From Georgfuchsia toluolica (GTDB lineage: Bacteria > Pseudomonadota > Gammaproteobacteria > Burkholderiales > Rhodocyclaceae), in assembly GCF_907163265.1 (NCBI RefSeq), contig NZ_CAJQUM010000001.1, positions 62,001 to 126,000 on the forward strand: a DNA stretch of 64,000 bases. The letters are read 5' to 3'. Below are positions 8,801-17,486 of this stretch, piece by piece. The notes below the pieces were generated by a model. That model was not told the origin of the DNA. It ran no database searches and saw nothing but the letters and a program-made list of their open reading frames with translations. Position 1 is the stretch's first letter, and each line of letters opens with the position of its first letter. A program made the position numbers and the translations under genes.

Positions 8801-10027
8801 CTAATCCCAAAGATTTACCGACCCCAGCATTCTGTCATAGCCAGTAAATTTCCACTTTGCCGGATTTTCAGCGGACACAATTTTGTCGTGTGCGCCAAAG
8901 ATCGAAAGATCGACGATTTCCGGCGGCAGGTGCAGGTTCGATTTGGTCGAGAAAAATACCCGCACCTTGGGCGTCAGCAGCGACTTTTCCGTCTGGTCGA
9001 CGACAATACCGAGCCGGCCCGAGTGCAGGCGCACCAAAGAGCCGATGGGATAAATACCCGTGCTTTTGGCAAAGGCGCGAAAGACAACTTCATCGAAATG
9101 GCCCGCCGACCATTCCGCCATTATGCGCAACGCTTCGCCGGGATCCCAGCCTTTCCGGTAAGGCCGGTCTGACGTAATGGCGTCATACACGTCGCACACT
9201 GCGCTCATCTTGGCGAACAGTGAAATCTGCTCATTCTTCAAGCGGCGCGGGTAACCATTGCCTTCGACCTTCTCATGATGATGCAGGCAAACATCCAGCG
9301 CCACCGCGCTGATGTTTCTGCCTTCGAGCAAAAGCCTGTGCCCTTCTTCGGGATGGCTCTTGATCAGCGTGAACTCTTCCTCGGTAAGTTTATCCGGCTT
9401 GTTGAGCACCTTGTCGGGAATCATCATCTTGCCGACATCGTGCAACAGACCGGCAAGACCCGCGTCCATCGTTTCGATTTTACTGAGGCCCAACTGCCTT
9501 GCCAGCGCCACCATCAGCGCACACACCGCCACCGAATGCATGTAGGTGTACTCGTCCTTGTTCTTGATTCGCGCCAGGCTGATAAGCGCTCCCGGGTTGC
9601 GCAACACCGAATCACTTATCTCTTCAATCAACGGCAGCGCCTTCCCGGCATCCAGCGCTTTACCCATGCGGGCTTCGAGAAACATCGACACAACCGCTTC
9701 CTTGGATTTGGAAATGATTTTTGCGGCGCGTTTCATTTCTTCGGCAATGGGAACAGGCCCAATCTGCCTGGCTGGAGCGGCGGCAGATACAAGCGCTTTC
9801 TCGATTTTGTTCTTCGCCTCCTCCCTGGCTTGATCGGCGGGAACATCCAGGCCCCTGGCGGTATCAATCCAGACTTCCTGGATGCCGAAATCGACGATAA
9901 GCCCAATATCTTTCGGATTCTTGAGCAAAAAAGCACTGCGCCAGAAAGGGTGTTCCATCCAGGCGCCGCAAAACCCATGCAGGAACATCCCCGTGCGCAG
10001 ATGTTTGACGCTGATTCTTTTTAGCAT
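8801..10027 (-). CDS. HD-GYP domain c-di-GMP phosphodiesterase
   Basis: The predicted enzyme hydrolyses cyclic di-GMP. From ATG 10027 (408 residues) there is an N-terminal DUF3391-type region, then an HD-GYP domain. This has HD at 196-197 (LLHDVGK) and the signature HHHEKVEGNGYP at about 249-260, so metal-binding and GYP residues are intact. No membrane segment or receiver domain is seen. A longer frame to 10186 exists but its extra residues look non-coding. It is convergent with flgL and has a sigma-28-like site just upstream, consistent with a role in motility. Confidence 0.9.
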   Translation of the reverse strand: MLKRISVKHLRTGMFLHGFCGAWMEHPFWRSAFLLKNPKDIGLIVDFGIQEVWIDTARGLDVPADQAREEAKNKIEKALVSAAAPARQIGPVPIAEEMKRAAKIISKSKEAVVSMFLEARMGKALDAGKALPLIEEISDSVLRNPGALISLARIKNKDEYTYMHSVAVCALMVALARQLGLSKIETMDAGLAGLLHDVGKMMIPDKVLNKPDKLTEEEFTLIKSHPEEGHRLLLEGRNISAVALDVCLHHHEKVEGNGYPRRLKNEQISLFAKMSAVCDVYDAITSDRPYRKGWDPGEALRIMAEWSAGHFDEVVFRAFAKSTGIYPIGSLVRLHSGRLGIVVDQTEKSLLTPKVRVFFSTKSNLHLPPEIVDLSIFGAHDKIVSAENPAKWKFTGYDRMLGSVNLWD

Positions 10028-10034
10028 GGTGACT

Positions 10035-10062
10035 TTAACGGTCGTTGCCTGCAAAAACTTTA
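10035..10062 (-). promoter_or_regulatory. Candidate sigma-28 promoter of the HD-GYP gene
   Basis: Read on the minus strand, TAAAGTTT (10055-10062) is a perfect FliA -35 element. After 12 bases it is followed by ACCGTTAA (10035-10042), which matches the -10 consensus at 6 of 8 positions. The usual spacing is 11. Because the site is only about 8 bases from ATG 10027, the transcript would be almost leaderless, which lowers confidence. Confidence 0.4.
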
Positions 10063-10285
10063 CCCCGGCGGCAAAGCTGCCCCTATCTAAACTTCGCCAA
10101 CCGGTGAATTCCTGATTACAGGAAAGCCGAGGGTGCTGATGGTTTTTCAGTGCTGAACTCATTGCCTTGCGTGATCCTGCCAGCACAATGGATGGCCCGT
10201 TGCTACGACCTGGGTAAACAGGAAATCCTTGCCGCTTTAGCGCCGGGCTGTTATTTCAAAGTCATTCACATAAGGTGACGATGTC

Positions 10286-10663
10286 ATGCCATCAATGGAA
10301 ATCGCTTCATGGCAAGGGTATGTCTGCGTGCGGTACCACATCTATGACGCACGTGGCAAGCGCTATACAACCGTGGAACTCGTCGTCGATGCGCAACCCA
10401 TCGCCGCCGAACTCCTGGTACTTATGGCGCACGCGGACGACGAAGCTATGCGAATCCTGGCAAATGAACTCGAATTCAGCCAACGCGTCAAGACAACCGA
10501 CGTAATGTTCGCACGGTTCGTAGACCTTCTTCGCGAACCTAATGAAGCCGCTAAAGTCGAGTTTCACAACTTCATGGTCGACCTCGCCCAACACAATATC
10601 GGAAGGGTTACTGGAGGTTGGGGGCATTCGCCACGAAATTATCCCCTTGCCGTTCAAGCGTAA
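10286..10663 (+). CDS. Hypothetical protein, probably frameshifted at its 3' end
   Basis: I do not recognise this family. The frame begins at ATG 10286 behind AAGGTGA (10272-10278). About the first 105 residues look like real protein (VRYHIYDARGKRYTTVELVV, then acidic and helical segments). After about base 10598 the reading in this frame becomes poor (GWGHSPRNYPLAVQA). The +1 frame carries a sensible continuation to 10778, so a one-base loss is likely. It is soluble, with no signal peptide. It sits between the HD-GYP gene and a toxin-antitoxin pair. Confidence 0.4.
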   Translation: MPSMEIASWQGYVCVRYHIYDARGKRYTTVELVVDAQPIAAELLVLMAHADDEAMRILANELEFSQRVKTTDVMFARFVDLLREPNEAAKVEFHNFMVDLAQHNIGRVTGGWGHSPRNYPLAVQA

Positions 10664-10778
10664 GGTTGGCGCGAAACTCTATTTGAACTTTGCCGACGGC
10701 AGCGACATACAGATCAGCGATGAAAGACCTTTTATCGAATTGGGTGGGACGCCGATCTACTTGGAGGATTTTTCGTGA
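10596..10778 (+). pseudogene. Out-of-frame C-terminal part of the preceding hypothetical gene
   Basis: In this frame the sequence ISEGLLEVGGIRHEIIPL, then KVGAKLYLNFADGSDIQISD, and a final GGTPIYLEDFS reads as a compact beta-rich tail. It joins naturally to the 10286 frame at about 10598. Either the gene is broken by a one-base deletion, or the assembly has an error here. A separate small gene starting at ATG 10542 is less likely, because its first 20 residues look non-coding. Confidence 0.35.
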
Positions 10779-10804
10779 CGCCCGGGTCATCAGGGCACGT
10801 GAAG

Positions 10805-11017
10805 CTACGGCAGAAATTCCGCACTGCAATGCCGATGGATTACGCCGCGCGGTGCCGCTTCATATGTGCCTGCATCGTTCATGCGTGTTTGCCGGCCTTC
10901 GCCGGTTGCTCGAAAGTACTCCACAACTTCGGGGCTGTATCGCACTGTTACTGCTACCTTGGTTGGCTGTTTTTGCGGGTCACGCTGGCCGGGCAGTCGA
11001 ACTTTACCCTTCGTCAT
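10805..11017 (-). CDS. brnA: BrnA-like antitoxin, C-terminal tail possibly frameshifted
   Basis: The frame contains VTVRYSPEVVEYFRATGEGR followed by QTRMNDA, which matches the DNA-binding ribbon-helix-helix part of BrnA/DUF4415 antitoxins. ATG 11017 is preceded by GGTGA and overlaps the end of the toxin gene by 14 bases; ATG 11029 is the alternative. After RMNDA the frame reads TYEAAPRGVIHRHC, unlike the family. In the neighbouring frame the DNA encodes QAHMKRHRAA and a stop, which looks like a proper tail. A small deletion may therefore have damaged the gene. Confidence 0.65.
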   Translation of the reverse strand: MTKGKVRLPGQRDPQKQPTKVAVTVRYSPEVVEYFRATGEGRQTRMNDAGTYEAAPRGVIHRHCSAEFLP

Positions 11018-11258
11018 GTTTGTCACCATAACGACAGGAAATTACTCGGGCGCTGTCATTGCGCTCCATCCATACCAGGAAGACTACGCGATTGCGAAAC
11101 CAGCCCAAACTTTGCAGGCGCTGTTCGCCGTAATGCTTGCGCTCATTTTCCACCATGACCATCGGGGCATCGAAAACACAAGCGACCTCAGCCAAATCAA
11201 TGCCGTGATCCTTGAGATTCCTTTTTCGCTTGGGTTCGTCCCAGGGATCATGGGCCAT
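11004..11258 (-). CDS. brnT: BrnT-like ribonuclease toxin (DUF497)
   Basis: The 84-residue protein has the BrnT layout: a WDEPKRKRNLKDHGIDLAEV start, CVFDAPMVMVEN in the middle, then GEQRLQSLGWFRNRVVFLVW and a final RVISCRYG. BrnT toxins are small RelE-like ribonucleases that are neutralised and repressed by BrnA, encoded directly downstream as here. Toxin first, antitoxin second, with overlap, is the usual order for this family. Upstream GTTAC/GTAAC repeats may be the operator. Confidence 0.78.
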   Translation of the reverse strand: MAHDPWDEPKRKRNLKDHGIDLAEVACVFDAPMVMVENERKHYGEQRLQSLGWFRNRVVFLVWMERNDSARVISCRYGDKHDEG

Positions 11259-11262
11259 TGTC

Positions 11263-11298
11263 GTTACAAAAAGTTACCCATGTCATGCTTTTCGTAAC
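11263..11298 (-). promoter_or_regulatory. Possible brnTA operator repeats
   Basis: GTTAC occurs at 11263-11267 and 11273-11277, with the inverted GTAAC at 11294-11298. All lie within 40 bases upstream of the brnT start. BrnA-type antitoxins usually repress their own promoter through such repeats. No clear -35/-10 pair could be fixed. Confidence 0.3.
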
Positions 11299-11347
11299 TA
11301 CAGAATAATTCTGGACATTACGATTGTTTCTGCTGCATCGTACCCAA

Positions 11348-12130
11348 TCAATGCGCGTTTCGTGCCAGCGCCAACATCATCTCCAAACCCTGCTGCAGGG
11401 GTTTTTCCAACGCTGCACTCATCTGCGGCAATACCAGCAACAGCACGGCAAAACCCAACAACAGCGTTATGGGGAAGCCGATCGAGAAAATATTGAGCTG
11501 GGGAGCGGCCCGTGTCAGTATGCCCAAGGCAAGATTGGCAATGAGCAGCGCCGCCAGTATCGGTAGCGCCAGCATGAGTCCGATCGAAAACGTCTTGCCA
11601 CCCCACTGCACCAGGGTCAGCCACAGCGCGGAGCCGAGCGGGTCGGCTGAAATCGGCAGTACCTGAAAGCTCTCCGTCAGTGTGGCAATCACCAGTAGAT
11701 GCGAGTTGGTGCCGAGGAAAATCAGCGTCATCATGATTCCCAGGTATTGCGAAATCAACGCCGTGTCCGCAGCGTTCTGCGGATCGAAGAAGGAGGCGAA
11801 GCCCAAGCCCATTTGCAAGCCGGTCAGTTCCCCGGCGAGATCGACCATGGCGAATACGATACGCATGGTGAAGCCCATGGCGGTCCCGATCGCGATTTGC
11901 TGTACCAATATCGCCATGCCGCTTCCCGACCAGAGTTCCACAGCCTGCGGCGGCCCGGCGAGGGGGGCGATGATGATGGTGATGAGCAGGCCGAGCGCAA
12001 TTTTGAAACGGGCCGGGATCACCTCATTGCCGAGCACCGGCACGGTTGCGATGAGCGCCAGTATCCGTGCCAGTGGCCAGAGCAGGCCGGTTAGCCAGGC
12101 GTTGAGCTGAACTTCGGTGAGGGTGATCAC
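11348..12130 (-). CDS. fliR: Flagellar export gate protein FliR
   Basis: The 260-residue polytopic inner-membrane protein begins MITLTEVQLNAWLTGLLWPL. It contains RFKIALGLLITIIIAPLAG, VDLAGELTGLQMGLGFASFF and a C-terminal RAAPQLNIFSIGFPITLLLG, all typical of FliR. With FliP and FliQ it forms the type III export gate. It is the last gene of the fliF-fliR minus-strand operon and is separated from fliQ by 93 bases that hold a short tandem repeat. Confidence 0.97.
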   Translation of the reverse strand: MITLTEVQLNAWLTGLLWPLARILALIATVPVLGNEVIPARFKIALGLLITIIIAPLAGPPQAVELWSGSGMAILVQQIAIGTAMGFTMRIVFAMVDLAGELTGLQMGLGFASFFDPQNAADTALISQYLGIMMTLIFLGTNSHLLVIATLTESFQVLPISADPLGSALWLTLVQWGGKTFSIGLMLALPILAALLIANLALGILTRAAPQLNIFSIGFPITLLLGFAVLLLVLPQMSAALEKPLQQGLEMMLALARNAH

Positions 12131-12141
12131 TTATTAAGGTT

Positions 12142-12167
12142 CAAGTTGCAAGGGGCAAGTTGCAAGG
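12142..12167. repeat. Short tandem repeat in the fliQ-fliR gap
   Basis: CAAGTTGCAAGG occurs at 12142-12153 and again at 12156-12167. The whole fliQ-fliR gap (12131-12223) shows no ORF. Most genes of this operon overlap or lie close together, so this 93-base gap is unusual. Confidence 0.6.
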
Positions 12168-12223
12168 TTCGAGCGTACTTGTGGCTTGAAGGCGCGTAGT
12201 GCCGCTCTTGCATCTTGAATTCG

Positions 12224-12493
12224 CTACCCGATCATCCACGGTATTTCCTGAAACAGCCGGCGCGTATAGTCCACTATCAGATTGATCATCCAGGGACCGG
12301 CAGCCACCAGTACCACGGCCATGACCAACAGTTTTGGAATAAACGAAAGCGTGGTTTCATTGATCTGGGTGGCGGCCTGGAATATGCTGACCAGAAGTCC
12401 GGTCACCAGTGCCGCGAGCAGCAGCGGCGCGGCCAGCAGCATGGTCATCTCCAGGCCGTTCTGGATCAGCGTCTGTACGCTTTCGGGGGTCAT
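12224..12493 (-). CDS. fliQ: Flagellar export gate protein FliQ
   Basis: The 89-residue protein has two membrane helices ([20 protein letters not shown] and [19 protein letters not shown]) and the family core [17 protein letters not shown]. It stacks around the FliP-FliR gate in the inner membrane. Its ATG overlaps the fliP stop by four bases. Confidence 0.96.
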   Translation of the reverse strand: MTPESVQTLIQNGLEMTMLLAAPLLLAALVTGLLVSIFQAATQINETTLSFIPKLLVMAVVLVAAGPWMINLIVDYTRRLFQEIPWMIG

Positions 12494-13242
12494 ACGTAAA
12501 AACTCTGCACCAGCGAACCGATGAGCAGGTTCCAGCCGTCGACCAGTACGAACAGCATGATCTTGAAGGGCAGGGAAATGATTACCGGCGAGAGCATCAT
12601 CATGCCCATGGACATGAGCACGCTAGCCACGACCATGTCGATGATCAGGAAGGGAATGAAGACGACGAAGCCGATCTGGAATGCGGTCTTCAGCTCGCTG
12701 GTGGCATAGGCCGGGATCAACACCCGCATCGGAATCTGTTGCGGCTCGGTGATGTCGGACGTGTTGGCAATGCGCAGGAACAGGGCGAGATCCGGCTCGC
12801 GTGTCTGGCGCAGCATGAATGTCCGCAACGGCTTGCAGCCGAGATCCAGGGCCTCGCCCATGCCGATCCGGTTTTCGAAGAAGGGCTGATAGGCCTCGGC
12901 GTAGATCTTGTCGATGGTTGGCGACATCACGAAAAATGTCAAAAACAGGGAGAGGCCGATCAGCACCTGATTGGGCGGCGAGGTTTGCGTCCCCAGCGCA
13001 TGCCGCAGTAATGACAACACGATGATGATGCGGGTAAATCCCGTCATCATCAGCAGCACTGCCGGCAAGAAACTCAGTGCCGAGAGCAGGACCAGTGTCT
13101 GGATGCTGAGGCTGTAGGTTTGTCCGCTGGCGGCGGATTTCGTCACGGTCAGGGCGGGTAGCTGGCTCGACGCTGCGAAAGCTGATCCTGCGAATACGGC
13201 GGCGGTCAGTGCCAGTATCAATAGTGACAATCGTCTAGCCAT
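12490..13242 (-). CDS. fliP: Flagellar export gate protein FliP
   Basis: From ATG 13242 the protein has 250 residues. It has a cleavable signal peptide ([19 protein letters not shown], then SAFA), as usual for FliP, and four membrane segments. The family core [20 protein letters not shown] is followed by the conserved [23 protein letters not shown] 13242 overlaps the fliO stop by eight bases. A longer frame to 13281 lacks support. Confidence 0.96.
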   Translation of the reverse strand: MARRLSLLILALTAAVFAGSAFAASSQLPALTVTKSAASGQTYSLSIQTLVLLSALSFLPAVLLMMTGFTRIIIVLSLLRHALGTQTSPPNQVLIGLSLFLTFFVMSPTIDKIYAEAYQPFFENRIGMGEALDLGCKPLRTFMLRQTREPDLALFLRIANTSDITEPQQIPMRVLIPAYATSELKTAFQIGFVVFIPFLIIDMVVASVLMSMGMMMLSPVIISLPFKIMLFVLVDGWNLLIGSLVQSFYV

Positions 13243-13681
13243 TGCGCCCACGCTCAAGGGTTTGTTTGAGCCAGCCGGCAAACTTGTTGTCGCTCGAAGA
13301 CGGGTGTGGAACGTTGCTTATCGGTACTGCTGGTTTTGCCATGGAGTGCAGGGCGGTGACATGGCCCGGCGCAACGCCGATCACCAGCCATGTGGCGTCA
13401 ACCTCAACCAGCACCACGCGTTCGCGCTGACCAACCGCGGTGGCACTCACCACGCGCACGGCGCTGCTGGATGCGGTCTGATGTGGATTCAGACGCTTCA
13501 TCAGCCAGGCCACTGTGGCGACCGCTGCCAGCACCAGCACCAGGGATGCCCCAACCTGAAGCAGGCTGCCAGCGGAAACAATGGGCGCTGGCGGTGTTGC
13601 CACCGGATGCGTCAACTCGGCGCTCGCGTTCCACGACAGCGTTGACAGACCTGTCAGTGCCAGTTGCCTGAGATTTACCAT
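13235..13681 (-). CDS. fliO: Flagellar biosynthesis protein FliO
   Basis: The 148-residue protein has a short periplasmic N-terminus and one membrane helix ([18 protein letters not shown], about 43-60). A small cytoplasmic domain follows with [20 protein letters not shown], the recognisable FliO core. FliO assists FliP folding during assembly of the export gate. It lies in the usual place between fliN and fliP and overlaps fliN by seven bases. Confidence 0.92.
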   Translation of the reverse strand: MVNLRQLALTGLSTLSWNASAELTHPVATPPAPIVSAGSLLQVGASLVLVLAAVATVAWLMKRLNPHQTASSSAVRVVSATAVGQRERVVLVEVDATWLVIGVAPGHVTALHSMAKPAVPISNVPHPSSSDNKFAGWLKQTLERGRNG

Positions 13682-14079
13682 TTCTTGAGTTTCCGGATGC
13701 GCTCCGACGGCGTGATGATGTCGGTCAGCCGGATGCCGAACTTGTCGTTCACCACGACCACCTCGCCCTGCGCGATCAGGCAGCCATTGACCAGCACGTC
13801 CATCGGCTCGCCGGCCAGACCGTCCAGTTCCACCACCGATCCCTGTGCCAGCTGAAGCAGGTTCTTGATGGCGATCTTGGTACGTCCCAGCTCAACTGTG
13901 AGCTGTACCGGAATATCCAGAATCATGTCGAGATCATTGAGGCTTTCCGGCTTGGTGTCGGAGGGACTGAATTGCTCGAGCATGCTGGCTTTCCCGGAGG
14001 CTCCCGCGTCACTTTGTTCCGCCATGGCGCTGGCCCAATCATCAGCGGCGGGGATTCCTTTCATCACTGCTTCAGACAT
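13675..14079 (-). CDS. fliN: Flagellar motor switch protein FliN
   Basis: The 134-residue protein has a variable N-terminus followed by the SpoA/C-ring domain: LDMILDIPVQLTVELGRTK, then LLQLAQGSVVELDGLAGEP and VVNDKFGIRLTDIITPSERI. FliN lines the base of the C-ring with FliM and contributes to rotation switching and export cargo docking. A gap of 69 bases separates it from fliM. Confidence 0.97.
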   Translation of the reverse strand: MSEAVMKGIPAADDWASAMAEQSDAGASGKASMLEQFSPSDTKPESLNDLDMILDIPVQLTVELGRTKIAIKNLLQLAQGSVVELDGLAGEPMDVLVNGCLIAQGEVVVVNDKFGIRLTDIITPSERIRKLKKW

Positions 14080-14148
14080 GATTTATTCCTTCCAGAACTT
14101 GAAACCAGGGCATGTGTAATTGAAATGAGGGTTGTGGTAGAGACAGCT

Positions 14149-15144
14149 TCATGCTGCCTTTTCCTGTAGATCATTACTGCGGTGATCGATCATGCTTTGG
14201 ACCTTGAGCGCATATTGGCCGTTACATACACCGTAGCGGCATTCCATCACCGGCACGCCATCTACGGCGGCGTGTATGCTTTCGGCAACGTCGAGTGCCA
14301 CGAAGTCTCCGACTTTCAGGCCAAGAATCTGTTTGAGGGTCAGGGCGCCATGGCCCAGGTTGGCTACCAGTTCAACCTCAGCCGTCTGCACTTCACGCGA
14401 GAGCAGCTTGACCCAGCGCTTGTCGGCTTCCATGTGGTCGCCTTGCAAGCTGCTCGAGAGCAGATCGCGAATGGGCTCAACCATCGCGTAGGGCAGGCAA
14501 ATATGGAACTCGCCGCTCACGCTGCCCAGTTCAATCATAAAAGTGTAGGCGAGGACAACTTCGTTGGGCGTGGCGATATTGGCAAAGGTGGTGTTCATTT
14601 CCGAGCGCAGATACTCGAACTCGACCGGATAGACGGATTGCCAAGACTTGGAGAGGTTTTCAAACACCACCTGCAGCAAGCGCTGGATGATGCGCAGTTC
14701 GGTCTGGGTGAATTCACGGCCTTCGATCCGGTTATGAAAGCGGCCATCGCCGCCGAACATGTTGTCTACCACCAGAAATACCAGGGTGGGATCGAAGATA
14801 AACAGCGCCGTTCCCCGCAGCGGTTTGATCTGCACCATGTTCAGATTCGTCGGTACCACCAGATTGCGGACGAATTCGCTGTATTTCAGAATCCGTACCG
14901 GACCAACGCTGACCTCGGCGGTACGCCGCAACAGGTTAAACAGGGCGATCCGGAAATGCCGGGCGAAACGCTCATTGATGAGTTCCAGCGTGGCCATGCG
15001 CCCGCGGACGATACGCTCCTGAGTGGCCAGGTTGTAGGTTCTGATGCTGCTCGTGTCATGTTCCTGCGGCTCATCGTCGGGGTCTCCGTTAACGCCCTTC
15101 AACAGGGCATCGACTTCATCCTGGCTAAGGAATTCTTTTGTCAT
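14149..15144 (-). CDS. fliM: Flagellar motor switch protein FliM
   Basis: At 331 residues it has the normal length. The N-terminus carries the CheY-P docking peptide (FLSQDEVDALLKGV). The middle domain contains FDPTLVFLVVDNMFGGDGRF, and the C-terminus is a SpoA-type domain (LTLKQILGLKVGDFVALDVA). It forms the outer C-ring that reverses motor direction. The presence of the CheY peptide implies a conventional chemotaxis pathway elsewhere in the genome. Confidence 0.97.
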   Translation of the reverse strand: MTKEFLSQDEVDALLKGVNGDPDDEPQEHDTSSIRTYNLATQERIVRGRMATLELINERFARHFRIALFNLLRRTAEVSVGPVRILKYSEFVRNLVVPTNLNMVQIKPLRGTALFIFDPTLVFLVVDNMFGGDGRFHNRIEGREFTQTELRIIQRLLQVVFENLSKSWQSVYPVEFEYLRSEMNTTFANIATPNEVVLAYTFMIELGSVSGEFHICLPYAMVEPIRDLLSSSLQGDHMEADKRWVKLLSREVQTAEVELVANLGHGALTLKQILGLKVGDFVALDVAESIHAAVDGVPVMECRYGVCNGQYALKVQSMIDHRSNDLQEKAA

Positions 15145-15156
15145 GATGGCGGCGCG

Positions 15157-15819
15157 CTACTGAATGAGGAAGGAAGTGAATATGACCCCGATGATGTTCG
15201 AGTCCGCCGGCGCTGCGGCGGTTGTTGCCTCTGCGACAGCAGGGGTTTCCGTCCCTGCTGCTGAAACAGCAGCGGCTACAGAGGGAGCATCCACTGCAGC
15301 GATCTCGGTAATCGGAATCTTGGGAACGTCCGTGGCACCGGCGTCTTGGGACGGGACACTTGTCGCGTCCGGTTCCAGTACCCGGCTTACCTCGGCCCGA
15401 ATTTCGCGGCTGAGCTTGTCCTTACCGCTGGTTGTTGTCAGCTCGGAGGCGCATTTGCTGGATAACAGGTACAGCAGGCGATTGCGAACTTCCGGCATGA
15501 AAGTTTTTAACTTGTCGGCTGTGGATTCTCCAGAGACCTTCAGGCTCATGCCAATCTGTAGAAACTGATCGCTGCCTTCATCCTGGAGATTCACGGTGAT
15601 GTTTTCGAGCGGGACGTAAATTGGCGCCGATTCCTTTTTCTGCCCTGGTTCGTCAACCTTCGTTGCATGCTCTTGGCTCATGAGCCAAGAGGCGCCGCCG
15701 CCTACGGCAGCAAGCAATGCAAGTACGGCAATGATGAGTGGAAGACGCTTGCGCCGCCGTACGGGCTTCTGCTCTTCATCGACACTGATTTTAGGATTTG
15801 CGGTAGTAGCGGTGTTCAA
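15157..15819 (-). CDS. fliL: Flagellar stator-associated protein FliL, with a C-terminal insertion
   Basis: The protein has an Arg-rich N-terminus (VRRRKRLP), one membrane helix (about 26-46) and a periplasmic domain (IYVPLENITVNLQDEGSDQF, FMPEVRNRLLYLLSSK). It ends in the usual short motif, here VIFTSFLIQ. Between REIRAEVSRVL and that end lie about 55 Ala/Val/Thr/Pro-rich residues (about 150-207), making 220 residues where most FliL proteins are shorter. FliL rings support the stators around the rotor. Confidence 0.94.
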   Translation of the reverse strand: MNTATTANPKISVDEEQKPVRRRKRLPLIIAVLALLAAVGGGASWLMSQEHATKVDEPGQKKESAPIYVPLENITVNLQDEGSDQFLQIGMSLKVSGESTADKLKTFMPEVRNRLLYLLSSKCASELTTTSGKDKLSREIRAEVSRVLEPDATSVPSQDAGATDVPKIPITEIAAVDAPSVAAAVSAAGTETPAVAEATTAAAPADSNIIGVIFTSFLIQ

Positions 15820-15844
15820 GATATTTCCTTGCTAGTCTGCTGAT

Positions 15845-16996
15845 TCAGGCAAAGGTATCCAGCAGCGCGCTGCCCTGGCCAATCGACGGTGGTATCGCCT
15901 CGATAGCGCCGGGTTTTCCGGATGACAGCGTAGTGAGTTTTTTTGCGGCGGGGGAGCCCTGTTCGGGCGCCTGTTGCCGCGGGAACGACTCGCTGCCCAC
16001 GGTTGCATTGCCAAGCGTAATGCCGGCTTCGGCCATCAGCTCCCTCAGCCGCGGCATGGAGTTCTCGATGGCTTCACGCACCTCCGCATGCGGGGAGGTG
16101 AAGTGCAACGTGGCATTTTGCCCAGCCTGCTGCTGGTCCAGCGTCAGGCGCAGCTCAATGGGGCCCAGGTTCGGTGGATTGATGCGTATTTCCGCAATCT
16201 GGTTCTGCTGGCTCTTCATCCATATGACCTGCTGGCCCAGCTGGTTATTCCAGTCATGGCTGCCGAGCGGTGCCGATATATGCATAAGTCGTATCGGTGA
16301 TGGTTCGCTTGGAGTCGATACGGGGACCAGCATTGGGGCAACGCGATCCATCGGCGTTGTGTTGAAAGTCGTTGCCTGAATAGCCTTTTTGTCCGGAATG
16401 GCAATTGCTACCGCGGTCGAGCTGTACTCAGTTTGCAAAACGAAACCGGGATGGACTTGCGGTGCTTCTGCCTCGTTGGCGCTCTGTTGGACAACTGCAT
16501 CAGTAATTGATGCAGTTGACGACGCGGACTTGGGGGCGATGGTACTGGCGGCAGGCAAATCAATCGACTCGGTGCCATCCGCAGTCTTTGCGCCAGCTTC
16601 CTGCTGTACCGGCATGAAGTTGACAATGATCGGTCCGGCAACTTCAATGCCGGGTTCCGTCATATCGCGTGAAGCGTGGGGATTTGGGGAAGGCGTTTTT
16701 TGATCGTCGGCACTGACAGTGGCGGGCAATGCCGATGCAGTTAAAGGTGGCAGGTCAGTTTTGTCCGCGAATTTTTGGTCTTTCGCGTCCGTACCTGTAA
16801 CTTTGAGCGCCGCCGGTATCGTCCGGCTGCTTCCACGTGGCAGCGCCCGGGCGAGCAATTTGGCGAAATTTTCGCTGGCAATATCGGCGGGCACGTCAGC
16901 CTGGAATTTCCCATTCTGGGTCTCGGCCCCGGGCGCAACGACGGACCTCGCGGAAACGATCGGTGAAGAAATCAAATTGCTGAGTTGCAGGTCCAT
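15845..16996 (-). CDS. fliK: Flagellar hook-length control protein FliK
   Basis: The 383-residue protein has a low-complexity, poorly conserved N-terminal two thirds and a C-terminal hook-length domain (about 250-345). The latter contains IRINPPNLGPIELRLTLDQQ and VREAIENSMPRLRELMAEAG, the FliK hallmark. FliK measures the hook and triggers FlhB to switch substrate. A second FliK-like gene is at 25346. Confidence 0.93.
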   Translation of the reverse strand: MDLQLSNLISSPIVSARSVVAPGAETQNGKFQADVPADIASENFAKLLARALPRGSSRTIPAALKVTGTDAKDQKFADKTDLPPLTASALPATVSADDQKTPSPNPHASRDMTEPGIEVAGPIIVNFMPVQQEAGAKTADGTESIDLPAASTIAPKSASSTASITDAVVQQSANEAEAPQVHPGFVLQTEYSSTAVAIAIPDKKAIQATTFNTTPMDRVAPMLVPVSTPSEPSPIRLMHISAPLGSHDWNNQLGQQVIWMKSQQNQIAEIRINPPNLGPIELRLTLDQQQAGQNATLHFTSPHAEVREAIENSMPRLRELMAEAGITLGNATVGSESFPRQQAPEQGSPAAKKLTTLSSGKPGAIEAIPPSIGQGSALLDTFA

Positions 16997-17030
16997 GGGA
17001 TTTACCGGCTTTCGTTATCGAGGCCCGCTG

Positions 17031-17486
17031 TTACTCGCCATTTGCCAGCCTGGCGTGAGCCGTGGCTGCATATTCGTCATGTTCCTTTTGCTCCCTGAGT
17101 CCTTCTCGCCGTGAAACGACTTTGTGATGGCGCTGCGACAGGATGTCGTAGGACATGAGGCGGCGCTGTTGCGCCTCAAGTTCCTGACGTGACACAGCCG
17201 CCAGCCGCTGCCAATGCGCCACAACCTCTGATTGCTGCTTAACGGCCAGATCCAGCTTGTTCATGAATTCCTGATAGTTTCCCCAACTGACCGGGCTGAT
17301 GCCTTGCTGCAAGGATTTCTGAAAATTTGCCAAGTAGTCGAGCCGATAATCAGCCAGCATTTGCAGTTTTTGCGCTTCCGCCTGCTCGCGCGTGAATGAG
17401 CGTCCCAGGTTACGGACTGCGGTATTGGTGTGGGACTTGGCCAGGTCCAACAAACTTTGCAAGCTGAAAGTATTATTCATGGACAT
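17031..17486 (-). CDS. fliJ: Flagellar export chaperone FliJ
   Basis: The 151-residue, mostly helical protein begins [20 protein letters not shown] after a start Met. It is rich in Gln, Arg and Leu in heptad-like spacing ([20 protein letters not shown]). It has the length and position of FliJ, directly downstream of fliI with a ten-base overlap. FliJ forms the central stalk of the FliI ATPase ring. Confidence 0.93.
   Translation of the reverse strand: MSMNNTFSLQSLLDLAKSHTNTAVRNLGRSFTREQAEAQKLQMLADYRLDYLANFQKSLQQGISPVSWGNYQEFMNKLDLAVKQQSEVVAHWQRLAAVSRQELEAQQRRLMSYDILSQRHHKVVSRREGLREQKEHDEYAATAHARLANGE

Noticed and set aside
8732-10024. Plus-strand frames (8732-9172 and 9275-10024) opposite the HD-GYP gene
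   Set aside because: The minus strand has complete HD and GYP motifs; the plus frames have only basic, His/Arg-rich shadow composition.
10690-11297. Plus-strand frames (10690-11031, 10775-11158, 10866-11297) in the toxin-antitoxin pocket
   Set aside because: The minus strand gives recognisable BrnT and BrnA sequences; the plus frames do not.
14182-15264. 360-codon plus-strand frame opposite fliM
   Set aside because: It is antisense to a clear FliM and has no recognisable domain.
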